Both the position numbers and the translations under genes were made by a program. Shown in pieces: positions 1-6,881 of a DNA stretch of 13,523 nt (positions are counted from its first letter, which is position 1; each line of letters opens with the position of its first letter). The notes under the pieces are model-generated. The model was not told the origin of the DNA, made no database searches, and saw nothing but the letters and a program-made list of their open reading frames with translations. The stretch is from Mageeibacillus sp. UBA5770. GTDB lineage: Bacteria; Bacillota_A; Clostridia; Saccharofermentanales; Saccharofermentanaceae. The stretch lies in the NCBI GenBank assembly GCA_002418705.1, contig DIEQ01000009.1, positions 1 to 13,523 of the forward strand. The letters are read 5' to 3'.

Positions 1-759
1 CATTGCACCGACTGCAATGACATCGTTATCTGCAAAGAAAGCTGTAGGAAGTTCGGGATTGGTCTTTAAATAAGCGGCCATATCTTTATAGGATCCTTCC
101 ATTGAAGTCGATATGGTCACTACGTATTTATCCGGCAACTGGAGATTATTTTGCGCCAGAATTTTTTGCAGCGCTGCACTCCGGGCACGAAATGGATATA
201 CTCTGATTTTTCCCCTCAAATAGCCGATCTTCTTATGACCTTTTTTTACAAGATAATCAACGACCAGAAACATAGAAGCCGAGTTATTTGCCATAAATGC
301 ATTGAAAGACATATCATTACACCAATAATCAATCAGTACTACCGGACATTTCGTTATCCTGAATCTGTCGAGTTCTTCCTCTTCTAATTCACTTCCGATT
401 ATAACTATTCCGGAAGTCGAATCACTGACAAGCCATCGGATCTGCTCCTGATATTCTGAATTGCGCTTATCCAGATATACGACAACCAGTTCAAGACCGG
501 CTGTTTTGCAGGCCTCTTCGGCTCCGTCCATGACAAGTGAAAAAAAAGGACTATCTTCGATGACTGACCCGCTTTTTCTGAAAACAATAACTTTGATTCT
601 TGAAATTGATTCTTCGGTAATATAACCAAGTTCCTTAGCTATCTTGAATATCTGCGCTGACGTATTTCTATTAACACCTCGCTTATGATTTAGTGCGTTA
701 CACACTGTTGCAGGGGAAAATCCGGTGATTTCACTTATTTTCTTAATACTGATTTTCAT
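1..759 (-). CDS. LacI-family sugar-responsive transcriptional regulator (partial, C-terminus off window)
   Basis: Reading leftward from an ATG at 759 gives 253 codons with no stop up to the window edge. A strong AGGAGG lies at 770-765. Residues 4-46 form the LacI helix-turn-helix, with the recognition segment FSPATVCNALNHKRGV and the closing KELGY. The periplasmic-binding-protein-like ligand core follows, with DSPFFSLVMDGAEEAC at 69-84, GHKKIGYLRGKIRV at 174-187 and FFADNDVIAVGAM at 241-253. Family members have about 330-340 residues, so roughly 80-90 C-terminal residues are missing. The linker between helix 4 and the first core strand is only about 8 residues (47-54), where the usual hinge has about 16. 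It is divergently transcribed from the sugar transporter genes and is probably their local repressor or activator. That role, and the inducer, are inferred. Confidence 0.93.
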   Translation of the reverse strand, partial: MKISIKKISEITGFSPATVCNALNHKRGVNRNTSAQIFKIAKELGYITEESISRIKVIVFRKSGSVIEDSPFFSLVMDGAEEACKTAGLELVVVYLDKRNSEYQEQIRWLVSDSTSGIVIIGSELEEEELDRFRITKCPVVLIDYWCNDMSFNAFMANNSASMFLVVDYLVKKGHKKIGYLRGKIRVYPFRARSAALQKILAQNNLQLPDKYVVTISTSMEGSYKDMAAYLKTNPELPTAFFADNDVIAVGAM

Positions 760-837
760 AATGACCTCCTAAATGTTTTGATAATTGAAAAGAATATGTA
801 CTCCAATATAAATATTTAGGTGAATATATATACAAAA

Positions 838-848
838 TGCAATTTGCA
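838..848. promoter_or_regulatory. Short inverted repeat TGCAA-T-TTGCA
   Basis: Perfect 5-bp arms around one central base, on the regulator side of the divergent region. It shares a TGCA core with the larger palindrome at 936-950, so it could be an auxiliary operator for the same regulator. At this length in AT-rich DNA it could also be chance. Confidence 0.3.
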
Positions 849-935
849 GAATTAAATAATAATCAAAATATATTGATAAATAACTCAAAAAAGGCATCAA
901 ATCAGACAATGTGTGTATAAAATTGAGCAGTTAGT

Positions 936-950
936 TGTGCAAAGTGCACA
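936..950. promoter_or_regulatory. Candidate operator: gapped palindrome TGTGCA-AAG-TGCACA
   Basis: Two perfect 6-bp arms (936-941 and 945-950) flank three bases. It is the longest perfect palindrome found by eye in the divergent region and lies about 30 bases upstream of the proposed -35 box of the transporter genes. The position suggests binding by the adjacent LacI-family protein, acting either as an upstream activation site or as a repression-loop site. Binding is inferred, not shown. Confidence 0.45.
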
Positions 951-979
951 GACAATCTTGCTGTTTACTAATCCGACAC

Positions 980-1008
980 TTGAACCCTCCTTTGATTAAA
1001 GATACACT
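980..1008 (+). promoter_or_regulatory. Sigma-A-type promoter of the sugar transporter operon
   Basis: A -35 box TTGAAC (980-985) and a -10 box TACACT (1003-1008) are separated by exactly 17 bases, giving a predicted transcription start near 1015. The resulting leader of about 70 bases would include the AAGGAGG at 1068-1074 that serves the first permease. Confidence 0.55.
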
Positions 1009-1085
1009 TAAAACAAAAATAAGTTAATAGATATGTGAATAAACATGTAAATTTCTTTTCGAATCACAAGGAGGAACATAACAGG

Positions 1086-1964
1086 ATGAGGAGAAAAACT
1101 AAGGAACGAATTGAAACGGCTGCACTTACTATTCCATCACTGATCTTGGTTTCCATTATGATATATATACCATTTGTTATGAGTGGATATTATTCATTTA
1201 CCGAGTGGAATGGCATTGCAAAAACCCCAAAGTATATTGGATTTGAAAACTTTCAAACAATTTTTGCTGGAAGTAAAGATTTTTCAAATGCGATGCTCTT
1301 CACAGGGAAATATACAATTCTCTTTATGGCTTTGACCAACATATTAGCGCTCGCTCTTGCTGTCGTTCTTGTCAGAAAGCTGAAAACAGCCAACTTACTC
1401 CGAGGAATATTTTTTATCCCATATATCATGAGCATGACCATTGTTGGATTTATATGGAAATTTATTTTTACTCAGGGTTTTGAAAAAATTTTTGAAGTTA
1501 CAAACTGGGGCTTTTTAAACTGGAGCTGGCTGGGTGACTGGAAGCTCTCACTTTTCTCTGTTGTCATGGTAGGTGTATGGCAATCCCTTGGATTCTATAT
1601 TGTTCTTTATATTGCCGGTCTACAGGCTATTCCGGCTGATGTTATGGAAGCAGCTGTGGTGGACGGGGCATCCCCATGGAAAAGATTTTTTAAAGTAACT
1701 CTGCCGCTTCTATGGCCATCAATAACTACCTGCATGTTTATGTCCCTGACAAATTCCCTGAAGGTCTTCGATATTATTCTTGCACTAACTAAAGGTGGGC
1801 CCGGAGACGCAACATATAGCGTTACCTTAAATATATATCGTGAAGCATTTCAAAACAATAATTATGGATTGGGTTCAGCTAAATCATTAATATTCTTTTT
1901 TGTAGTTTTGATTCTTACTCAAATAGTACTTAAAGTATTCAAAAGTAAGGAGGTTGAGCTGTAA
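1086..1964 (+). CDS. Carbohydrate ABC transporter permease, MalF/UgpA type
   Basis: This is one of two inner-membrane subunits that form the sugar channel of a CUT1-type ABC importer. The protein is 292 residues with about six hydrophobic segments. The first spans roughly residues 13-35. The EAA loop that docks the ATPase is clear at about 188-211 (EAAVVDGASPWKRF followed by LPLLWP). TKGGPG near the C-terminus is also typical of this subunit. I chose the ATG at 1086 because AAGGAGG at 1068-1074 precedes it. An in-frame GTG at 1035 would add 17 hydrophilic residues but has no ribosome binding site and lies only about 20 bases from the predicted transcript start. The stop overlaps the next start by one base (TAATG), so the two permeases are very likely translationally coupled. 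Confidence 0.93.
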   Translation: MRRKTKERIETAALTIPSLILVSIMIYIPFVMSGYYSFTEWNGIAKTPKYIGFENFQTIFAGSKDFSNAMLFTGKYTILFMALTNILALALAVVLVRKLKTANLLRGIFFIPYIMSMTIVGFIWKFIFTQGFEKIFEVTNWGFLNWSWLGDWKLSLFSVVMVGVWQSLGFYIVLYIAGLQAIPADVMEAAVVDGASPWKRFFKVTLPLLWPSITTCMFMSLTNSLKVFDIILALTKGGPGDATYSVTLNIYREAFQNNNYGLGSAKSLIFFFVVLILTQIVLKVFKSKEVEL

Positions 1965-2803
1965 TGACTAAAAAAACAAGAGGGTTAATCGGAAAGCTAT
2001 TATTTGAACTTCTTATTATTGGAATCGCCTGTGCATATATTTATCCTGTCTTTCTTATGTTGATCAATTCAGTCAAACCCTTTAAGGAAGTCGTCGTGGA
2101 TGCGATTGCCTTACCGACTAAGCTGGCACTTGAAAATTATCAATATGTAACTGAAAAAATGTCCTACGGAAATCTGTTTGTAAATAACGTTATTATCACA
2201 ACTACTGGTATTCTTGGCATTATAGGATTTTCCTCTCTTGCTGCATATATAATTGACAGAAGGCAGACAAAATATACGAAATTTGCACATGCTTTCATTA
2301 TTACTCCGATGCTTATTCCATTTCAGGCCATTATGATTACATTGCTGAAGGCTATGAACATCATTCATTTATCCGGCAGCAGAATTGGTCTGGGTATTCA
2401 ATACTGGGGATTTGGAATACCAATGGCTGTCTTTATTTTTTACAACTTCATGAAAACCATTCCCAAAGAAATTGACGAAAGTGCTTGCATTGACGGTGCT
2501 TCAACATTCCGGACATTTGTATCAGTAATTTTCCCATTATTGAAACCGGTAACGGTAACTGTAATTGTTCTTGACGTTATGTGGATTTGGAACGACTTTC
2601 TGCTTCCGCTGCTGATGGTTAACAGTTCAAACAAAACGAAAACACTGGTACTTGCGGCATATAATTTTGTCGGGCAGTTCAATACACAATGGCATTATGC
2701 AATGACCGCTATGGTGCTTGCGGTTGTTCCTTCTATCGTTATTTTTGTCCTTCTACAAAAGTATATTGTAAGCGGAGTAGTAGCCGGAGCGATCAAAGGT
2801 TAA
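1964..2803 (+). CDS. Carbohydrate ABC transporter permease, MalG/UgpE type
   Basis: This is the partner channel subunit, 279 residues, the usual length for MalG-type proteins. An N-terminal membrane segment (about 12-35) is followed by the typical SVKP motif at 36-39. Further hydrophobic segments follow at about 72-95, 107-130 and 148-164. The EAA loop is at 169-194 (EIDESACIDGAS, then FPLLKP). The C-terminus KYIVSGVVAGAIKG matches the family ending. The start codon overlaps the preceding stop, and AAGGAGG at 1947-1953 lies inside the upstream gene, as expected for tight coupling. About 100 bases separate it from the binding-protein gene, with a small hairpin between. Confidence 0.94.
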   Translation: MTKKTRGLIGKLLFELLIIGIACAYIYPVFLMLINSVKPFKEVVVDAIALPTKLALENYQYVTEKMSYGNLFVNNVIITTTGILGIIGFSSLAAYIIDRRQTKYTKFAHAFIITPMLIPFQAIMITLLKAMNIIHLSGSRIGLGIQYWGFGIPMAVFIFYNFMKTIPKEIDESACIDGASTFRTFVSVIFPLLKPVTVTVIVLDVMWIWNDFLLPLLMVNSSNKTKTLVLAAYNFVGQFNTQWHYAMTAMVLAVVPSIVIFVLLQKYIVSGVVAGAIKG

Positions 2804-2835
2804 GTTATTCGCAGCATTCCATTTATTTCGGGCAA

Positions 2836-2856
2836 AAGGGAAACTTGTTTTTCCTT
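2836..2856 (+). other. Small intercistronic hairpin between permease and binding-protein genes
   Basis: AAGGGAAA (2836-2843) pairs with TTTTCCTT (2849-2856) through one G-U pair, with a five-base loop. There is no following T-run, so it is not a clear terminator. A stem here could protect the 5' end of a processed binding-protein message, giving more binding protein than permease. That role is inference only. Confidence 0.35.
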
Positions 2857-2904
2857 GGCTAAATATCAGCAGCTTCAATTTGAAAGAGAGAGAGAGGAAG
2901 TCCA

Positions 2905-4248
2905 ATGAAAAAATTCTTGAGCGCATTTCTATGTTTGATAATGTTGTCATCGGTTTTAGCCGGTTGCAGTACAGGGGGAGGATCCGATACTACTACAGCA
3001 CCTGAAAAAACGACTGGAGCAACAACGAAAGAAGCTACAAATGAAACGCAGGGAACCAGTACAGATTCGGATAAAAAAGTTGAGATTAACATGTTCATTT
3101 CGCAACCGGAATATGCTGATGCTATTGGTGCATTAATAACGGAATACAAAACAGTGAAACCTAATGTGACAATTAACTATGAAACGACACAGAATGATTA
3201 CCCAACTTTATTGAAGGCTAAATTAAACTCGGGAGATGTCCCGGATATTTTCTCGTCGACAGCAGGAAAAGAAATAGACGTATATAAGGAATACTCACTT
3301 GATTTGTCGGATCAGTCTTTGATGGAAACAATGCTTCCGGCCGTTCAGGCAGCGATGGCTGACGGCAGCGGTGACGGAATGTACGGAATTGCTATTAAAG
3401 GAAATTACTTTGGTATGATTTATAATAAGGCGTTGCTTGAACAAGCCGGAATTACAAAAGTACCGGAAACATTGACAGAGCTTGAGGATGCCTGTGTAAA
3501 ACTTGAAGCAGCCGGTATTACTCCATTTACCGGTGGTTTGTCTGAGTGGTGGGTATTTAAACATGTATTCCAGCACTTCCTTGCAGCTGCTACAGATGAT
3601 GTGCCGGGACTCATTCAGAAATTCGAAAAAGGCGAAGCTAAATTTGCTGATTATCCGGAACTGTATAACAACTTCTTCACCTTTATGGACCTTCTTAATG
3701 AATATGGTGACGCGAAACCTCTTGAGGCAGATCTTAGTGCAGAAATTGCTGCATTTGCATCCGGTCAAGCGGCTATGGTCAGTGGCCAGGGAGCCTGGAT
3801 TGAAGCCGATGTGCTTAAGATTGACCCGGAAATTAAGATTGGATTTGCAGGGTATCCAGTATCGGAAGACCCGGCACAGGCACAGGTCATTACCGGTTCT
3901 GATCAGGCACTTCGCATTTACAAAGATTCGAAAGCGCTTCCGGAAGTATTGGACTTTATTAACTGGTGGTATACATCTGATTACGGAAAAGCCTGGTTTA
4001 CTGACGTCGCCGGTGTTGTTCCTCCAATTGCCACAACTACAGAATCCAAGTTCGAAATTATCAAACAGGGAAGTGCTTCTGTTCTTGCAAAGGGATCTGC
4101 TCCGCTGGGCGTAATGTACTCAACTGATAGTTTTTGGACAGCATTTGGTCAAGCCATGCAGGAATATATTGGTGGATCAGCTGATAAAGACACAACATGT
4201 GCAACGATTGAGGCAAAGTGGATTGAAATTGATGGATCTGCCTCATAA
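2905..4248 (+). CDS. Extracellular sugar-binding lipoprotein of the ABC importer (solute-binding protein family 1)
   Basis: The 447-residue protein captures the sugar outside the cell and delivers it to the two permeases upstream. It starts with a lipoprotein signal: basic MKK, a hydrophobic core, and the lipobox LAGC at 18-21 with Cys21 as the lipid anchor. A Thr/Ser/Gly/Glu-rich flexible tether follows (about 22-52). The mature domain opens with a family-1 pattern: a short strand, an amphipathic helix (ALITEYKTVKPNVTINYE), and SGDVPDIFSSTAG. Many exposed tryptophans and tyrosines, such as SEWWVFKH and NWWYTSDYG, would suit sugar stacking. The ribosome binding site (AGAGG at 2893-2897) sits inside an AG dinucleotide repeat. 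The gene follows rather than precedes its permeases, a less common order. Sugar specificity cannot be read directly; the neighbouring alpha-xylosidase suggests xyloglucan fragments. Confidence 0.94.
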   Translation: MKKFLSAFLCLIMLSSVLAGCSTGGGSDTTTAPEKTTGATTKEATNETQGTSTDSDKKVEINMFISQPEYADAIGALITEYKTVKPNVTINYETTQNDYPTLLKAKLNSGDVPDIFSSTAGKEIDVYKEYSLDLSDQSLMETMLPAVQAAMADGSGDGMYGIAIKGNYFGMIYNKALLEQAGITKVPETLTELEDACVKLEAAGITPFTGGLSEWWVFKHVFQHFLAAATDDVPGLIQKFEKGEAKFADYPELYNNFFTFMDLLNEYGDAKPLEADLSAEIAAFASGQAAMVSGQGAWIEADVLKIDPEIKIGFAGYPVSEDPAQAQVITGSDQALRIYKDSKALPEVLDFINWWYTSDYGKAWFTDVAGVVPPIATTTESKFEIIKQGSASVLAKGSAPLGVMYSTDSFWTAFGQAMQEYIGGSADKDTTCATIEAKWIEIDGSAS

Positions 4249-4340
4249 TGTAGCGGTACAACTGTCACGGTACTTACTAAATTAAACAGATAAAAGCAGT
4301 CCCAGTTCCAATGATTTTTGTCACATCCTGTGATGAACAG

Positions 4341-4378
4341 AAATGGTGCGGAAACAGATGGCTGTTTCCGCACCATTT
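4341..4378 (+). terminator. Perfect 17-bp hairpin between binding-protein and alpha-xylosidase genes
   Basis: AAATGGTGCGGAAACAG (4341-4357) is exactly complementary to 4362-4378 across the loop ATGG. The A-rich and T-rich stem ends and the following TATATTT resemble a Rho-independent, possibly two-way, terminator, although the T-tract is short and interrupted. It starts 93 bases after the binding-protein stop and ends 52 bases before the alpha-xylosidase ATG. It probably lets only part of transcription read through, so the importer would be made in excess over the hydrolase. A smaller stem (TCACA-TCC-TGTGA, 4321-4333) lies just upstream. Confidence 0.75.
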
Positions 4379-4430
4379 ATATTTGGAAAACAATAAAAAT
4401 AACCTGCTCATTATGCAGCTGGAGGCGTAT

Positions 4431-6794
4431 ATGAAATTTACAAACGGAATGTGGCTTGCTAAGGAAGAATGCAAAACATTCTTCCCAAAGGAGTTGTTCA
4501 CAGTCGATTTAAGCACAGACAGCATTACATTGTATGCACCATACACTAAAATTGTGCATCGCGGAAATACGACAGACGGAGGACTTCTTACCATTACCCT
4601 TCGCTCTCCTGCAGAAAATGTAATTGGCATAACAATCCAGAACCATATGGGAAGCAGACAAAAAGAAGCTGGTTTTAGATTCTGTAATGATCTCTCTGTT
4701 ACGGATTCTACGAATGTATATACTTCTGAATCAGATTCCCATTACATCTTCTATTCCGGTAAAGCGGAAGCACGAATAAATAAAAAAGGAACCTGGGGCA
4801 TAAGTTATTATCACGATGGAAAACTACTTACTTCCACAACAGAAAAATCATTGGCGTACATTGTGGATCAAGATAAAAATGCCTATATAATGGAACGTCT
4901 GGAGCTGTCTCCGGGAGAGAATGTATATGGGTTGGGTGAGAGATTTACTTCGTTCGTTAAAAATGGTCAGATTATAGATATATGGAATGAGGACGGCGGT
5001 ACTGACAGTGAACAGGCTTATAAGAATATTCCATTTTATATAACAAATAGTGGATACGGTGTTTTCGTTAACAGTACAAATCGGGTCTCCTTTGAGGTGG
5101 CCAGTGAAAGTGCATCTAAGGTTCAATTTTCCGTTGCCGGAGAAAAACTAGAATATTTTATCTTTGGCGGTAAATCAATAAAGGATGTCATATCGTCCTA
5201 TACAAACCTGACAGGAAAGCCAGCGCTTCCGCCGGCATGGACATTTGGCCTATGGCTTACAACATCGTTTACAACCGATTATAACGAAGATACCGTCATT
5301 CACTTCATAGAGGGAATGATTGAACGCGGCATTCCCCTGTCTGCTTTTCATTTTGACTGTTATTGGATGAAAGATTTTGAGTGGACAAGTTTTAGCTGGA
5401 ATAAAGACCTGTTCCCGGACCCTGAAAAAATGATTCAGCGAATTCATAGTTTAGGTGTTCGTGTATGTTTGTGGATTAACCCATATATAGCGCAGAAGTC
5501 TCCCCTTTTCAAAGAGGGTTTTGATAATAACTATTTCGTAAATACAGGCTCCGGGGATGTCTGGCAATGGGATCGATGGCAGGCAGGAATGGCATTGGTT
5601 GATTTTACAAATCCAGCTGCAAAAGCCTGGTATCAAAATTATATTGAGCATCTGATCGATACAGGTATTGATGCTTTTAAGACTGATTTCGGTGAGCGAA
5701 TTCCTGTCAGGGATGCGTTTTATGGAAGTAAAGCTATGAGTGAGGGCATTTCGTATTTTGACGGTTCTTCCGCTGACAGTATGCATAATTTTTATACTTA
5801 TCTTTACAACGAAGCAGTTTTTGAAATATTGGAAAAGAAACTCGGCAAAGGAAACGCATGTCTGTTCGCGCGTTCGGCAACAGTTGGCGGTCAGAAATTC
5901 CCAATCCATTGGGGCGGTGACTGCCTGTCGAATTATTCATCCATGGCTGAATCACTTCGCGGCGGTCTGTCACTCTCACTCTGTGGTTTTGGATTTTGGA
6001 GTCATGACATCGGCGGATTTGAAGCGGGTTGTACTCCTGATATATATAAGCGCTGGACGCAATTCGGATTGCTGTCATCACATAGCCGCTACCATGGCAA
6101 TCAAGAGTATAAAGTACCCTGGATGTATGGAGAGGAAGCGGTTGAGGTTTCACGCTACTTCACAAAACTGAAACTTAGCCTTATGCCGTATCTCTATGCA
6201 GCAGCTGTGGAGGCAACAAAAAAAGGTATTCCTATGATGCGGCCGATGCTTATGGAATTCCCGGCTGACATAACTTGTGACTATCTTGATCTTCAATATA
6301 TGCTGGGCTCATCCCTTTTGTGTGCGCCGATTTTTAATAGTGAAGGAATTGCATCCTACTATGTGCCGCAAGGGAAGTGGACTAATATATTGACAGGAAA
6401 GCAGGTTGATGGCCCCGCCTGGTATCAGGAAAAGTATGACTATTTCACATACCCTCTTCTTGCGCGTGAAAACTCAGTCATTGTATCAGTAGAAGATAGT
6501 AAATCAGCAGAATATGATTATGCTCAATCCGCAACAATATCAGTCTACAACTTGCAGCCAGGAGTAAAAATCAGTGAGAATGTACATGATCTTACCGGTC
6601 TATCCAAAGCACGCGTTCATCTGGAACTAAAGGATAATATCATCACTTCAGAAACTGAAGGATTTACTGGAGAGATAAAAATATTATTGTCCAATATAAT
6701 GGCTATTCAGGAAAGTTCTGCATTGAGAATCGATAAGACAGACAGAGGGATAATGTTATATTGCATAGATGGAAAAACGACAATTAACCTATAA
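4431..6794 (+). CDS. yicI: Alpha-xylosidase, glycoside hydrolase family 31 (YicI type)
   Basis: This 787-residue enzyme is predicted to cleave non-reducing-end alpha-xylose from isoprimeverose or xyloglucan oligosaccharides in the cytoplasm; no signal peptide is present. It resembles E. coli YicI (772 residues, as I recall it) end to end: N-terminal beta domain, ENVYGLGERFTSFVKNGQ at about 163-180, and a (beta/alpha)8 barrel. The nucleophile is Asp419 in FKTDFGERIP and the acid/base is Asp497 in HWGGDC. FHFDCYWM (about 306-313) and GFGFWSHDIGGF are also conserved. I chose ATG 4431, preceded by GGAGG at 4421-4425. An open frame runs upstream to 4311, but it crosses the perfect hairpin and reads as non-family residues. 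A 12-residue insertion relative to E. coli YicI follows the nucleophile. It shares a direction with the transporter and completes the import-then-hydrolyse module. An alpha-glucosidase activity is a less likely alternative. Confidence 0.94.
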   Translation: MKFTNGMWLAKEECKTFFPKELFTVDLSTDSITLYAPYTKIVHRGNTTDGGLLTITLRSPAENVIGITIQNHMGSRQKEAGFRFCNDLSVTDSTNVYTSESDSHYIFYSGKAEARINKKGTWGISYYHDGKLLTSTTEKSLAYIVDQDKNAYIMERLELSPGENVYGLGERFTSFVKNGQIIDIWNEDGGTDSEQAYKNIPFYITNSGYGVFVNSTNRVSFEVASESASKVQFSVAGEKLEYFIFGGKSIKDVISSYTNLTGKPALPPAWTFGLWLTTSFTTDYNEDTVIHFIEGMIERGIPLSAFHFDCYWMKDFEWTSFSWNKDLFPDPEKMIQRIHSLGVRVCLWINPYIAQKSPLFKEGFDNNYFVNTGSGDVWQWDRWQAGMALVDFTNPAAKAWYQNYIEHLIDTGIDAFKTDFGERIPVRDAFYGSKAMSEGISYFDGSSADSMHNFYTYLYNEAVFEILEKKLGKGNACLFARSATVGGQKFPIHWGGDCLSNYSSMAESLRGGLSLSLCGFGFWSHDIGGFEAGCTPDIYKRWTQFGLLSSHSRYHGNQEYKVPWMYGEEAVEVSRYFTKLKLSLMPYLYAAAVEATKKGIPMMRPMLMEFPADITCDYLDLQYMLGSSLLCAPIFNSEGIASYYVPQGKWTNILTGKQVDGPAWYQEKYDYFTYPLLARENSVIVSVEDSKSAEYDYAQSATISVYNLQPGVKISENVHDLTGLSKARVHLELKDNIITSETEGFTGEIKILLSNIMAIQESSALRIDKTDRGIMLYCIDGKTTINL

Positions 6795-6816
6795 TTTACT
6801 TGTTTTCAATTTGGGG

Positions 6817-6852
6817 AAGGGCTTCTCTGGGTGCTAGGGAAGCTCTGCCCTT
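6817..6852. terminator. Rho-independent-type terminator after the alpha-xylosidase gene
   Basis: The stem can form in two registers. GCTTCTCT (6821-6828) pairs with AGGGAAGC (6836-6843), with one G-U pair, and AAGGGC (6817-6822) can pair with GCCCTT (6847-6852). The rightward side continues as TTATTATCATATTT. It starts 22 bases after the glycosidase stop and ends 29 bases before the stop of the convergent lipoprotein gene, so it may end both transcripts. Confidence 0.65.
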
Positions 6853-6881
6853 ATTATCATATTTCAGCCTGATAAGGTTCA

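Larger units (their letters stand above)
760..1085. other. Divergent AT-rich regulatory region between regulator and transporter genes
   Basis: This 326-base gap carries no convincing gene. It is visibly richer in A and T than its surroundings. It holds two perfect inverted repeats (838-848 and 936-950), a sigma-A-like promoter for the transporter genes (980-1008) and the ribosome binding sites of both flanking genes. No convincing promoter for the leftward regulator could be picked out by eye, because the region is so rich in TATA-like strings. Confidence 0.7.

Noticed and set aside
1035..1085. Upstream GTG start adding 17 residues to the first permease
   Set aside because: It has no ribosome binding site and is almost at the predicted transcript start. 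The ATG at 1086 has a strong AAGGAGG and gives a normal permease N-terminus.
3503..4114. Long plus-strand open frame of about 200 codons within the binding-protein gene
   Set aside because: It lies wholly inside a well-supported gene in another frame, has no ribosome binding site and no recognisable motif, and its composition is typical of a shadow frame.
4311..4430. Upstream in-frame start adding 40 residues to the alpha-xylosidase
   Set aside because: The extension translates through a perfect transcriptional hairpin, has no family resemblance and lacks a ribosome binding site. GGAGG at 4421 marks the start at 4431.
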